Source: CALBPI01 sp039033995
GTDB lineage: Bacteria; Pseudomonadota; Gammaproteobacteria; Steroidobacterales; Woeseiaceae
Reading direction: 5' to 3'
DNA length: 64,000 nucleotides
NCBI GenBank assembly: GCA_039033995.1
Contig: JBCCBP010000015.1
Span: 7,028 to 71,027 of the forward strand
Shown: in pieces, positions 1 through 9,229 of the stretch
Layout of the letters: each line of letters opens with the position of its first letter
How positions within the stretch are numbered: the first letter of the stretch is position 1
Program-made: the position numbers and the translations under genes
The notes under the pieces: generated by a model
The model's input: the letters and a program-made list of their open reading frames with translations, nothing else
Database searches by the model: none
Told to the model about the DNA's origin: nothing

Positions 1-1604
1 ATCGCCACAGCATCGTCCAGTGTACCCATCGCATCCACCAAGCCGTGTCCAAGGGCCACCTCGCCACTCCAGACCTGCCCCTGACCCACACTGTCGACAG
101 CTTCCAACGTCATATCGCGATACTTGGCAACGCCGCCGATGAAATCCTGATAGCCGTTTTCGATGTTGAGCTGCAAGATACGACTCACCTGATCGCTCGG
201 CGTGATATCCGCCCGTAGAGCGTTCGCCAGATTCGCGGTGCCTACGCCGTCCGTTGAAATGCCCAGTCGTGCCAGCGAATTTTCGAAAGACGGGAACATA
301 CCGAAGATGCCAATTGACCCGGTGACGGTCACCGGCTCCGCCAGGATCTGGTCTGCGGCCATCGAAATCCAGTACCCGCCTGACGCAGCAACACCGCCCA
401 TCGACGCGATAACCGGCTTGCCCGCGGCCTGAAGATTCAAAATCTCGTCGCTGATGATGTCCGATGCAAACGCGCTGCCGCCACCGCTATCGACCCGCAG
501 CACGACCGCCTTGACCTTGTCATCGGTGCGCGCATCACGCAGCAGTCGCGCAGTGGAGTCACCACCGATCATTCCTGGCGGCGCAGAGCCGTCGACAATC
601 GACCCGGAAGCCACGACGACCGCCACGACACTGTCGGCCTCCTCCTCGATTGTCAGCGCTCGTGTGACGTCCAGGTAGCGACGGTAGTTCACCTGCGCAA
701 AAGTCGATTCGTCGTCTTCATCGGCACCGACGAGTGCTGTCATCTTGCTGCGCATATCGCTACGCGTGGCCAGCTCGTCGACCAAATCCAGACGCAATGC
801 GACGGCGCCGAGGTCACCCTCGTCACGCGCCAGCTCAACGTCCAGGTTGTCGGCGAGGTTTTGCAGTGTGCCCGCAGGCAAACTGCGCGCCGCCTCTACA
901 TCCGTCACGTACGCAGCCCACAGCTCGGTCAGCAACCGACCAGAATTCTCGCGATCTTCATCCGACATCGAGTTGCGGATATACGGCTCAACAAAACTCT
1001 TGTGGGTGCCGACCTTGTAGACATTCCAGTCAATAGAAAGCTTATCCAGCGCTTCCGCATAGTAGTTTCTGAAACGGCCAAAGCCTTGCAACAAAACGGC
1101 ACCCCGTGGATCGAGCAAGACTTCGTCCGCGTGTGCTGCAAGGAAATACGCCTGCTGGCTCATCACGCTGCCGTAAGCAATGACCGGCTTGTCAGTTTGA
1201 TTTCTGAACGCCACCAGTGCGCGGGCGACGGCCTGCAGCTCGGACATGCTGCCGCTCGCCAGACCATCGACGCCCAGGAAAACCGCCGGCACGTTGCTGT
1301 CATCTGCCGCGAGCTCCAGGGCTTCGACGATATCGCGCACCAGGGTCTGCGGTTCGGCCTGTCCCAGTAGTTCATCCACCGCACGATCGAACGGCGTGCC
1401 GGCAAGCTGTTCCGTCAGTGCACCTTGAGGACTAATCACCAGCGCCGCACGGTCCGGCAACGTCGGCGCGCTCGGCGACATGACAGCGAACACCACCATG
1501 AAAATGACAGCCAGCAACAGGAAGTGCAGAATCTTGCGCAGGCCATTAAAGCCGCGCCATATCCATGAAAAAAAGCGAACCAGTGGATTGGTGGAAGCAG
1601 ACAT
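1..1604 (-). CDS. sppA: Signal peptide peptidase SppA, 67K type (C-terminus cut by window edge)
   Basis: This is a membrane-bound serine protease that degrades cleaved signal peptides in the inner membrane. The frame runs from ATG at 1604 to the left edge without a stop, giving 534 codons, so only the last part is missing. A membrane anchor lies near residues 18-40. The protein has the duplicated 67K layout. The N-terminal half carries the general-base lysine in VGTHKSFVEP, and the C-terminal half carries the nucleophile serine in GGVAASGGYWIS, both as in E. coli SppA. It is co-directional with the TRAP genes and starts 103 nt after dctM, but nothing ties it to them functionally. The assignment is secure. 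Confidence 0.95.
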   Translation of the reverse strand, partial: MSASTNPLVRFFSWIWRGFNGLRKILHFLLLAVIFMVVFAVMSPSAPTLPDRAALVISPQGALTEQLAGTPFDRAVDELLGQAEPQTLVRDIVEALELAADDSNVPAVFLGVDGLASGSMSELQAVARALVAFRNQTDKPVIAYGSVMSQQAYFLAAHADEVLLDPRGAVLLQGFGRFRNYYAEALDKLSIDWNVYKVGTHKSFVEPYIRNSMSDEDRENSGRLLTELWAAYVTDVEAARSLPAGTLQNLADNLDVELARDEGDLGAVALRLDLVDELATRSDMRSKMTALVGADEDDESTFAQVNYRRYLDVTRALTIEEEADSVVAVVVASGSIVDGSAPPGMIGGDSTARLLRDARTDDKVKAVVLRVDSGGGSAFASDIISDEILNLQAAGKPVIASMGGVAASGGYWISMAADQILAEPVTVTGSIGIFGMFPSFENSLARLGISTDGVGTANLANALRADITPSDQVSRILQLNIENGYQDFIGGVAKYRDMTLEAVDSVGQGQVWSGEVALGHGLVDAMGTLDDAVA

Positions 1605-1707
1605 AATCTCTCTCGATACGAATCACGATTAGGAAGAGCGTACCCGATTTCGCGGCATGGATCAGCAACTGGGCATCGCGAGCCATCTGACTCACTTGCG
1701 CCGAGCT

Positions 1708-2967
1708 TTAGCGCAGGAAAATCAGGGACAGTTGCGGCCAGAACGTAATCACAACGACCGACAACATCAGGATTAGCAGGAACGGTAAGGTCGCTCCGTA
1801 GACTTCGGTAATCGGTCGCTCAAAACGGTAACTCGCGATAAACAAATTGAGACCGACAGGCGGTGTCAGGTAGCCGAGTTGCATCGCCGACAGGAAAATC
1901 ATGCCGAGATGGATCGGCTCAATCCCGTACTGCAAGGCAACCGGTAAGATCAACGGTACGACCAGTACAAGTGCCGAGAAAATATCAAGGATCGCACCCA
2001 ACACGAGCAAGAACAGCAGCAGCAACAACAGAAAGCTGGTTTGGCCTTCGACGAAACCGCTGATCCAGGCCAGCAGTTGTTGGGGTACACCCGCATCGAT
2101 CATGACATTGGTCGAGGCCAGCGAGACGCCGAGAATAATCAGAATACCCCCGACGAGCAGCATCGATTCGCGCATGATCTCCGGCAGGCGTTTCAAAGGA
2201 ATCTCACGCAGGATAAAGACCTCAACAATCAGCGCATACAAAGCCGTCACCGCCGCGGCCTCGGACACGGCAAAATAGCCAGAATAAATCCCGCCCAAAA
2301 CGACGATCGGCAAAGGCAGTTCCCAGACACTCTCGCGCAGTGCTGCCCCGACGGCGCGCCAAGAAAACGGTGCAGTCTGCTGTGCCTCGCCGCGGTTCTT
2401 CCACAAGCAATACGCCGCGAGCATGACAAGCATCAACAAGCCGGGTAACACACCCGCGACAAACAGATCATCGATCGGCACCTGGGCCACAATGCCGTAC
2501 AGGATCAGTGGTAGCGATGGCGCAAACAAAAGGCCCAGACTTCCCGCCGATGTGACCAGTCCGAGATTGAATTTTTTCTCGTAGCCCGCCTCGGCAAGTG
2601 CCGGAAACAGAATCGCACCGATAGCGATGATGGTAACGCCTGAGGCCCCGGTGAATGCGGTAAAGAAGGCACAAGCGGCTAGAGAAACGATCGCTAGTCC
2701 ACCCGGCATCCAACCGAGAATGGCGCGCGTCAATCGGACCAGACGACTCGGCGCCTGACTCTCACTCAGCAGATAACCGGCAAAAGTGAACAGTGGAATG
2801 GCGAGCAGCACCGGCATTTCGGCAATCGAGAAAAACTCGATCGCCAGGGCCGACAAATCGATGTCTTCACGGTGGTATGACCACAATGCACTCGCGGCAA
2901 TCACCGCGAACAACGGTGCGCCGAACAGCGCCAACAGCGCGAGAAGGAGACCCAACACGATGATCAT
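1708..2967 (-). CDS. dctM: TRAP transporter large permease (DctM)
   Basis: This 419-residue, very hydrophobic protein is the large membrane subunit of a tripartite ATP-independent periplasmic (TRAP) transporter. It carries the transport path and uses an ion gradient rather than ATP. About a dozen membrane segments are visible, with family-typical sequence such as LFTFAGYLLSES and FTAFTGASGVTI near the N-terminal third and GYLTPPVGLNLF near the C-terminus. Its start overlaps the end of dctQ by 4 nt (ATGA), so the two are probably translationally coupled. The substrate cannot be read from sequence. Confidence 0.95.
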   Translation of the reverse strand: MIIVLGLLLALLALFGAPLFAVIAASALWSYHREDIDLSALAIEFFSIAEMPVLLAIPLFTFAGYLLSESQAPSRLVRLTRAILGWMPGGLAIVSLAACAFFTAFTGASGVTIIAIGAILFPALAEAGYEKKFNLGLVTSAGSLGLLFAPSLPLILYGIVAQVPIDDLFVAGVLPGLLMLVMLAAYCLWKNRGEAQQTAPFSWRAVGAALRESVWELPLPIVVLGGIYSGYFAVSEAAAVTALYALIVEVFILREIPLKRLPEIMRESMLLVGGILIILGVSLASTNVMIDAGVPQQLLAWISGFVEGQTSFLLLLLLFLLVLGAILDIFSALVLVVPLILPVALQYGIEPIHLGMIFLSAMQLGYLTPPVGLNLFIASYRFERPITEVYGATLPFLLILMLSVVVITFWPQLSLIFLR

Positions 2968-3479
2968 GGCTGCACGTCTGACTCGCGATCAGCCTCGTTA
3001 TCACGCGCGAATAAACCGACCAGATCGCCGGTTACAAAACAGGCATAACGCCACGCCATTAATGCAAAAGCGACGGGCATGACGATTTGAAACCACCAGG
3101 CAGGCAGTGTGCCCAGCAACTGGTCTTCGAACTCACGCGACTGCGACACAAACTGCCACGCATAGAACGCCACCACGCCACACACAGCAGCGGTAAAACT
3201 GTTGGTGAGTATTCTTGCCAGCTTCTGGCCGGTTTCCGGCAAAAACCGCGAGAGCACGTTGATCGAAATATGTTTGTCGGCACGGCTGGCGGCCACTGCG
3301 CCGGCCAACGCGAGCCACAAGACCATCAGGCGTAGCGTTTCATCCACCCAGACGAACCCGTCACCGAGCGCGTTGCGCATAAAAATCTGGCTGCTGGCGA
3401 GCACAATCATCGCCGTCAGCAAGAGCACCAACGCGGCGTCTTCCGCAAAGGCGCCGGCCCGCGCTAACCATCTCTGCAT
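2964..3479 (-). CDS. dctQ: TRAP transporter small permease (DctQ)
   Basis: This 171-residue protein with four predicted membrane helices is the small membrane subunit of the TRAP system. It carries the family-typical stretch WVDETLRLMVLWLALAGA followed by a short region with SRADKHI. It sits between dctP (15 nt upstream) and dctM (4-nt overlap), the usual order for TRAP operons. The length is normal for DctQ. Confidence 0.92.
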   Translation of the reverse strand: MQRWLARAGAFAEDAALVLLLTAMIVLASSQIFMRNALGDGFVWVDETLRLMVLWLALAGAVAASRADKHISINVLSRFLPETGQKLARILTNSFTAAVCGVVAFYAWQFVSQSREFEDQLLGTLPAWWFQIVMPVAFALMAWRYACFVTGDLVGLFARDNEADRESDVQP

Positions 3480-3494
3480 GGCGCTTGGCCGCGG

Positions 3495-4505
3495 CTAGTC
3501 CGCTGCGGCTGCCGCGCTGCGATAGTCCGCCAGCAACGACTTAACCTCGTCGTAGAGTGCTTTGGAAAATACGCCGTCGGCCGCGAGCGTCGCATTGGTT
3601 TCATCGACAGCGGTGCGCCAACGATCAATCTGCCCGGCTTTCAGGTCGACCATTTCGATACCAACGCTCTTGAGTGCCGTCAGCGCCTTATCGTTATCGG
3701 TTCGATTGACTTGCTCGAAGCGCGCGTAGATGTTGCCCAACACCTCGGACACGATGTCCTGATCACCGGAAGACAGTCGCTCGAAACGCTTTTTATCGAT
3801 CGCGATAAAGGCCATCGTATAGGCGAGAGGCACCTCGGTGCCGAATTTGACTTTGGTATGCCACTGCAACACCAGCGCGCCCACCGGCGGTGTCGCGACA
3901 ATGTCGAGCAGCCCGGTTTGTAACCCGGTTAAAACGTCAGTAATGGGCAACGTTACGGGCGACAGGTCGAGTGCCGCCATACCGGCATAGCTGATTGTAT
4001 CGCCCTCCGGCACCCAGACTTTCTGACCCTGCAAGTCCGCCAGTTCGGTCACCGGTGCATTGCCAAGGACCATCGCAAAGCCGCCGCCAGCGAATCCAAA
4101 ACTGACAAAGCCAGCTTCTTCGAGGCCAGCTTTCAAACGCGCGTCGAGCCGCTCGCGCACATAGTCGACTTCACCTTGCGAGTTGAACAATAGTGGCAAA
4201 CCATAAATGGAAAGATCGGGGTAGCGATCCATCATGCTGCCTGCGGTAAATGCCCCGCCGTGCAGCTGACCAATACGAATCTTGCGCAACACCTTTTTGT
4301 CGTTGCCCATCACGCCACCGCCGAACAACTTGATGATCACGCGACCATCGGTGCGTTCGCGGATCAGCTTGGCGCCAGCGCGCATATCCTGCATCCACTG
4401 CGAGTTTTCCGGCGCGATCGTCGCTAGTTTTAATGTCTCGGCGCTGGCCAGCTGCGCTGCCAACACAGCCGTTAACGCAGCGATCAGTCGAATCACTTTG
4501 CTCAT
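3495..4505 (-). CDS. dctP: TRAP transporter substrate-binding protein (DctP)
   Basis: This periplasmic solute-binding protein delivers ligand to DctQM. I chose ATG at 4505 because it is preceded by GGAG at good spacing and begins a clear signal peptide ending in ALASA-like sequence (QLASAETLKLA); the frame stays open upstream but that part looks non-coding. The mature protein begins TLKLATIAPENSQW, typical of DctP, and keeps the conserved Arg region around KVWVPEGDTISYAG. The 336-residue length is normal. The neighbouring tatT gene suggests the variant in which a TPR lipoprotein docks onto the binding protein. Confidence 0.93.
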   Translation of the reverse strand: MSKVIRLIAALTAVLAAQLASAETLKLATIAPENSQWMQDMRAGAKLIRERTDGRVIIKLFGGGVMGNDKKVLRKIRIGQLHGGAFTAGSMMDRYPDLSIYGLPLLFNSQGEVDYVRERLDARLKAGLEEAGFVSFGFAGGGFAMVLGNAPVTELADLQGQKVWVPEGDTISYAGMAALDLSPVTLPITDVLTGLQTGLLDIVATPPVGALVLQWHTKVKFGTEVPLAYTMAFIAIDKKRFERLSSGDQDIVSEVLGNIYARFEQVNRTDNDKALTALKSVGIEMVDLKAGQIDRWRTAVDETNATLAADGVFSKALYDEVKSLLADYRSAAAAAD

Positions 4506-4652
4506 AGTTAAATCTCCGTAACGTTTCCGCGCGACGCTCCATGTCGTGTTTCGTATGGTACCGCCAATCAGATGAACATTCCGTGAACCGGACGCTTGAC
4601 GCCCGCCCAGAACCGATGACCGGCGATCTTGGTCAAACATGACGCGCGCGGC

Positions 4653-5513
4653 TCAGAAGTAATCTGCGCCGCTCGCGAGCAACGCTGCAGCATCCTGTTT
4701 GGCCAGCGTATTAGTCAGGGTATACCCGCGCGCCTCGGTTGGCGCCGCCAATACGTCATTCAACAGTCGATCGTGAAGCTCCTGTTCGTACAACAAGCGT
4801 GCATAGCCGCGTGCGAACTCCACCTTGACCGAAAGGTCCTTGCCTTCGCTCAGGGCGATCGCTTTCTCGAAATACTCGCGGCCCACCTCAGGCTCGCCAC
4901 CCAATGCAGGCGGGCGCAGTGTATTGAGAATGCCCAGGTAGCCGTACAAGGTGCCAAGATCATCATCGGCTGTGTAAGGCAATACCTGTTTCAGCAAGAG
5001 CTCGATGTGTGGCAGACGCGCCAGCGCAGCCCAGTCGTCACTGTGCGCACGGATGTAGGCGAGTGATGCCACGGCGTAAGTCGACGCGACTGATGCATGA
5101 TCATCATCAAGCCGTGTGACCGATGCCTCAAAATCGTCGAACGTGGCCGTTGGCCAGTCACAACCTTGTTCGAAGCGGGCGCAGACCGCACGCTCTGCGT
5201 AGGATAAAGCGCGCGCTGTGAGAATGTCCGCTCGCTGCGGATCCAGCACAAATACGGCACCGTAGGCAGCGTACATATCGGCAGCGGCGGCCAATAACGC
5301 CGGATCGTCCGGGCTGCCTTCCACGAGGCTGTCGAGCAATAGCAAGTAGGACGGGACGCCATTGCGGACCACTTCCGGGTCGGGATGATTCAGAACAGCA
5401 TCGCCGAGGTTATCCGCAAACCGTCCCGCTGCTGACGATACGAATCCGCCACAACCGGCTAGCCAGAGCGTAAGCCCTGCCAAGCAAACCCTGCTAACGA
5501 ACCTCTGACGCAT
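4653..5513 (-). CDS. TatT-like TRAP-associated TPR lipoprotein
   Basis: This 286-residue lipoprotein has an N-terminal signal and a lipobox LWLAGC, followed by an all-helical region. It matches the TatT family (TRAP-associated TPR protein, known from Treponema pallidum, where it forms a complex with the solute-binding subunit). ATG at 5513 is preferred: AGG/GGAG bases lie just upstream and the signal peptide starts here. Upstream frame sequence overlaps a hairpin. The gene lies 147 nt upstream of dctP on the same strand, which supports a role in ligand delivery. The assignment rests on pattern recognition and gene context rather than on catalytic residues. Confidence 0.82.
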   Translation of the reverse strand: MRQRFVSRVCLAGLTLWLAGCGGFVSSAAGRFADNLGDAVLNHPDPEVVRNGVPSYLLLLDSLVEGSPDDPALLAAAADMYAAYGAVFVLDPQRADILTARALSYAERAVCARFEQGCDWPTATFDDFEASVTRLDDDHASVASTYAVASLAYIRAHSDDWAALARLPHIELLLKQVLPYTADDDLGTLYGYLGILNTLRPPALGGEPEVGREYFEKAIALSEGKDLSVKVEFARGYARLLYEQELHDRLLNDVLAAPTEARGYTLTNTLAKQDAAALLASGADYF

Positions 5514-5552
5514 AGACTCCATCCTGAAAACTCGACGTCTTAATGGACAAGC

Positions 5553-5580
5553 GGGCGGCACGGAGAGTTCCGTGTCGCCC
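5553..5580 (-). terminator. Strong hairpin after rplS (possible terminator or processing site)
   Basis: Bases 5553-5564 (GGGCGGCACGGA) pair with 5569-5580 (TCCGTGTCGCCC) over 12 positions with one G-U type mismatch and a 4-nt loop. It lies about 33 nt past the rplS stop in the direction of transcription. No T-run follows, so it is not a textbook intrinsic terminator. It may instead stabilise the 3' end of the operon transcript. Confidence 0.45.
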
Positions 5581-5612
5581 ACCTATCGAAACTGACTCGC
5601 GTCACGCAGCGA

Positions 5613-5957
5613 CTAGATTTTCTCGCGGATACGTGCAGCCTTACCTGTGCGTCCGCGCAAGTAGTACAACTTGGCACGACGTACATCACCGCGACGTTTC
5701 ACTTTGATATCGCCAATCGCGTTGCTGTAGGTTTGGAATACACGCTCCACCCCTTCGCCATGCGAAATCTTGCGTACCGTGAAAGACGAATTGATGCCGC
5801 GATTTTTCTTCGCGATGACGACACCTTCGTAAGACTGCAAACGTTCACGCTCGCCTTCCTTCACGCGTACCTGTACGACCACGGTATCGCCGGGCCCGAA
5901 CTCGGGTACGTCGCGCGTCATTTGTTCCTGGTCAATTGCGTCGATGATCTTGCTCAT
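5613..5957 (-). CDS. rplS: Ribosomal protein L19
   Basis: This 114-residue 50S protein lies at the 30S-50S interface. The start at 5957 (MSKIIDAIDQEQM) gives the normal length; the frame extends upstream but overlaps trmD sequence. The motif FGPGDTVVVQVRVKEG followed by ERLQSYEGVVIAKKNRG is characteristic. It is the last gene of the rpsP-rimM-trmD-rplS operon. Confidence 0.98.
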   Translation of the reverse strand: MSKIIDAIDQEQMTRDVPEFGPGDTVVVQVRVKEGERERLQSYEGVVIAKKNRGINSSFTVRKISHGEGVERVFQTYSNAIGDIKVKRRGDVRRAKLYYLRGRTGKAARIREKI

Positions 5958-5991
5958 TGTTTTCCCATCCAAACTCGCCTCGCGGCGACAG

Positions 5992-6756
5992 TTATTCACC
6001 TGTTGTCTGTTTGTTGGCCGCCGTCCTGAAGGACGCCAGCAAACGCTTATCTTCCTCGCTGAGATCGACCTGCTCCAGTAAGTCTGGTCGTCTCTGCCAT
6101 GTCCTACCGAGTGCCTGCTGGCGTCGCCAGCGCGCAATCTCCGCATGGTCGCCGCCCATCAATACCGGCGGCACCGCTCTGCCCTCCACTATTGGTGGGC
6201 GTGTGTAGTGCGGATGATCAAGCAACCCCTCGCTGAACGACTCCTGCACCGCAGACTCGCTATGCCCTAGTACACCGGGGCGCAATCGGATGATGCTATC
6301 GATCATCGCCATCGCTGCAAGCTCTCCGCCACTCAACACAAAATCGCCAAGTGACCATTCTTCGTCAATCTCTGCCTCGATGATTCGCTCGTCGAAGCCT
6401 TCGTACCGCGCCGCCACCAGAACCAAGCCTGGCATCGCCGCTGCACGCACCGCCGTCTGCTGGTCGAAACGCCGACCCTGCGGACTCAGTGCTACACACA
6501 TCGCGTCAGGCATCTGCGCTTTCAGCGAGCGAATCGCCGCGACCCATGGGCCGTATTGCATCACCATGCCGGGGCCGCCACCAAACGGGCGATCATCCAC
6601 AGTCCGGTGCGTATCATCCGCGAAATCGCGCGGACTGACACACTGTAATTCGACCTCGCCGTTTGCGACAGCACGACCAATTACTCCAAATTGTCCGACG
6701 CGCTGCACTTGCTCCGGGAACAAGGTCACCACACCAATCGTCGCGTGATCGCTCAT
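5992..6756 (-). CDS. trmD: tRNA (guanine37-N1)-methyltransferase
   Basis: TrmD methylates G37 next to the anticodon using S-adenosylmethionine, which prevents frameshifting. The 254-residue protein shows the SPOUT trefoil-knot signatures RPFGGGPGMVMQ, ARYEGFDERI and LSGGELAAM. Its start overlaps the rimM stop by 4 nt (ATGA). The short C-terminal tail after EEDKRLLASF is ordinary. Confidence 0.98.
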   Translation of the reverse strand: MSDHATIGVVTLFPEQVQRVGQFGVIGRAVANGEVELQCVSPRDFADDTHRTVDDRPFGGGPGMVMQYGPWVAAIRSLKAQMPDAMCVALSPQGRRFDQQTAVRAAAMPGLVLVAARYEGFDERIIEAEIDEEWSLGDFVLSGGELAAMAMIDSIIRLRPGVLGHSESAVQESFSEGLLDHPHYTRPPIVEGRAVPPVLMGGDHAEIARWRRQQALGRTWQRRPDLLEQVDLSEEDKRLLASFRTAANKQTTGE

Positions 6757-7265
6757 GCCCGGAGGTCGCTACCCGACCAGTCCACGACGATCCGTTGATC
6801 GACCACGTCGACCAGCGTCACGACTTGCTCTAGCACAAAAGGAATCAGCTCTTCCGTGCCTTGCTTATCTTTCACCACCAGCACGTCATTCGCGCCGGTT
6901 TCGAGCAGATGATCAACCACGCCGATCAACTCCCCGCTTATCGTTAAGACCTGACAACCTTCCAGATCCGCCCAGTAGTACTCATTGTCCGCCAGTGGCG
7001 GCAACGAATCTCTAGCCACCCGCAGGCTCAAACCCTGTATCTCTGCCGCCTGCTCCCGCGTATCGATGCTTTTGAAGCGACCGATCAGTCCCTTACCATG
7101 TGCCCGGGCCTGAGCGAGATGCCATTGCCGGCCGTTTTGATCCTGAAAAACGGTGTAGTTCAGCAGGTTCTCTTTCGGACTGGTCCATGAAAACAACTTG
7201 ACCCAGCCCTTAACGCCATAGATACCGCGAATTTCACCGATCACCACCAGGGGCTGCTGCGCCAT
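6753..7265 (-). CDS. rimM: 16S rRNA processing protein RimM
   Basis: RimM is a 30S assembly factor that binds S19 and helps mature the head of the small subunit. The protein has 170 residues. The N-terminal RimM beta-barrel (VVIGEIRGIYGVKGWVKLFS) is followed by a PRC-barrel domain with YYWADLEGC and TGANDVLVVK. It lies 24 nt after rpsP and overlaps trmD by 4 nt. Confidence 0.97.
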   Translation of the reverse strand: MAQQPLVVIGEIRGIYGVKGWVKLFSWTSPKENLLNYTVFQDQNGRQWHLAQARAHGKGLIGRFKSIDTREQAAEIQGLSLRVARDSLPPLADNEYYWADLEGCQVLTISGELIGVVDHLLETGANDVLVVKDKQGTEELIPFVLEQVVTLVDVVDQRIVVDWSGSDLRA

Positions 7266-7289
7266 GGCAATGATTCGCCGTATGAGCGA

Positions 7290-7550
7290 TCAGGCTGCTT
7301 GGCTAGCAGCCTTACGATATTGCTTCAGCAATTGCGCGACGCGATCCGACGGCTGTGCGCCCTGGCCAATCCAGTGATCCGCACGCTCAATGTCGATTCT
7401 CAGCCCTTCGCTGTTGCCTTTTGCCAGCGGATTGAAAAACCCAAGGCGCTCAATGTAGCGGCCATCGCGACGGTTACGGCTGTCCGTAACGATCACGTGA
7501 TAGAACGGACGCTTTTTCGCTCCGCCGCGAGTCAGTCGAATTGTGACCAT
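7290..7550 (-). CDS. rpsP: Ribosomal protein S16
   Basis: This is an 86-residue 30S subunit protein. The start at 7550 (MVTIRLTRGGAKKRPFY) is the conserved one; the reading frame continues upstream into non-conserved sequence. It is the first gene of the rpsP-rimM-trmD-rplS operon. The 234 nt between it and ffh (7551-7784) hold no gene I can support. The operon promoter should lie there, but I see no strong sigma-70 match. Confidence 0.98.
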   Translation of the reverse strand: MVTIRLTRGGAKKRPFYHVIVTDSRNRRDGRYIERLGFFNPLAKGNSEGLRIDIERADHWIGQGAQPSDRVAQLLKQYRKAASQAA

Positions 7551-7784
7551 ATCTAAAAATCCCAAAAAACAATGGTTTATGCGCAGCCCAGTGTCGCGAG
7601 CAGTACGACTGCGGCGAGCACCAGGCCGGCTGTGTCTGTGTCCGCGCCAGTGCATGAGGCACCGCATGGCGCGCACAAGCCGCCACCGAACTGCGGAAAG
7701 CCCGCCATTGTACTGTTTTGACAGGAAAAGTGGAATAGCTTTTTGCTGTGAGCGATCTCGCCGGATTCTACCGACATCACCGCA

Positions 7785-9149
7785 CTAGCGACGCCCGAAG
7801 GGAGGGCCACCCGCGCCGGGCAAACCGCGCATCATATTTTTCAGACCACCACGCGAGACCTTTTTCATCATCTTCTCCATTTGCAGGTGCTGTTTCAGCA
7901 AACGGTTGACATCCTGAATCTGTTGGCCGGCACCGCGGGCGATACGTTTCTTGCGTGAGCCGTTGATTTTCTTCGGAAAACGACGCTCGTCGGGTGTCAT
8001 GGAATCGATGATCGCGACTTGACGGCGAAGCTGCTTGTCGTCCATCTGGTTTTTCAGCGCAGCACTGTCTACATTGCCAGGCAGCGGCATCTTGTCCATC
8101 AGCGCACCGAGCCCGCCCATGTTCTGCATCTGTTGCAACTGATCTCTGAGGTCCGCCAGATCGAAGCCCCGCCCCTTTTTGAGCTTATTAGCAAGCTTTT
8201 GGGCCTTACGTTGATCGACCTTTTGCTCGACCTCTTCCACCAGCGAGAGGACATCACCCATGCCAAGGATTCGCGATGCCATGCGTTCCGGGTGAAACGC
8301 TTCGAGCGCATCGATTTTCTCGCCGACGCCCAGAAACCGTATCGGCTTGCCGATCGTCTCGCGCACACTCAGCGCGACACCACCGCGCGCATCACCATCC
8401 GCCTTGGTCAGCACGACCCCGGTCAGGGCCAACGCCTGATCAAAGGCGGCAGCGGACGACACTGCATCCTGGCCCGCCATACTATCGACGACAAATAACG
8501 TTTCGTGCGGGGAGACTTCCGTATGGACCGCCGCTGCTTCGGCCATCATGTCGCCATCCACGTGCAGCCGACCAGCGGTATCGACGATCAGCACGTCGGC
8601 AAATTGTCGACGCGCATCGTCGAGGGCGCGTTTGGCAATGGCGACCGGCGCCTCATCGGCCTCGCTCGAATGAAACAAAGCGCCAACCTCTCCGGCCAGC
8701 GTCTGTAGCTGCAAGATTGCGGCGGGTCGATGCACATCGACACTGACCAGCATGACCTTTTTCTTTTCTTTGCTCTGCAGATGCACAGCGAGCTTAGCGG
8801 CTGTTGTCGTCTTACCGGCGCCCTGCAAACCCGCCAACATGACGACAACCGGTGGCTGTGCGCGCAGATCCAACGGCGAAGACGCGCCGCCGAGCACCGC
8901 TGTCAGCTCGGCGTGAATGATCTTGATGAACACCTGACCTGGCGTCAGGCTGGTCAATACTTTTTCGCCGACGGCCTGCTCGCGCACGCGCTCGATGAAC
9001 TGCTTGACCACTGGCAGCGCGACATCCGCCTCGAGCAACGCCATCCTGACCTGACGGAGCGTGTCCTTGACATTGTCTTCAGTGATACGACCCTTGCCGC
9101 TCAGCGCCTGGGTGGCACTGCGCAAACGATCGGAAAGATTGTCGAACAT
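7785..9149 (-). CDS. ffh: Signal recognition particle protein Ffh
   Basis: Ffh is the SRP GTPase that binds 4.5S RNA and targets nascent membrane proteins to FtsY. The 454-residue protein has an N-domain (1-90), a G-domain with GLQGAGKTTTAAKL, DTAGRLHVD and TKADGDARGG, and a Met-rich M-domain (about 300-440) with SGSRKKRIARG-like RNA-binding sequence and an MMKK tail. It is the first gene in a minus run leading into the rpsP operon, a common gammaproteobacterial arrangement. Confidence 0.98.
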   Translation of the reverse strand: MFDNLSDRLRSATQALSGKGRITEDNVKDTLRQVRMALLEADVALPVVKQFIERVREQAVGEKVLTSLTPGQVFIKIIHAELTAVLGGASSPLDLRAQPPVVVMLAGLQGAGKTTTAAKLAVHLQSKEKKKVMLVSVDVHRPAAILQLQTLAGEVGALFHSSEADEAPVAIAKRALDDARRQFADVLIVDTAGRLHVDGDMMAEAAAVHTEVSPHETLFVVDSMAGQDAVSSAAAFDQALALTGVVLTKADGDARGGVALSVRETIGKPIRFLGVGEKIDALEAFHPERMASRILGMGDVLSLVEEVEQKVDQRKAQKLANKLKKGRGFDLADLRDQLQQMQNMGGLGALMDKMPLPGNVDSAALKNQMDDKQLRRQVAIIDSMTPDERRFPKKINGSRKKRIARGAGQQIQDVNRLLKQHLQMEKMMKKVSRGGLKNMMRGLPGAGGPPFGRR

Positions 9150-9229
9150 GGTCTACCTCAACGCTGACGAGCGCGCCTATGATAGCGCAGTCGCGGCAAA
9201 GCGCCGATAGCCGGCGAGGACAGCGAACG

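Noticed and set aside
7577..7810. Minus frame between ffh and rpsP ending in a hydrophobic segment (GLVLAAVVLLATLGCA)
   Set aside because: It begins inside the end of ffh, has no ribosome site and occupies the region expected to hold the rpsP promoter; a hydrophobic end alone is not enough.
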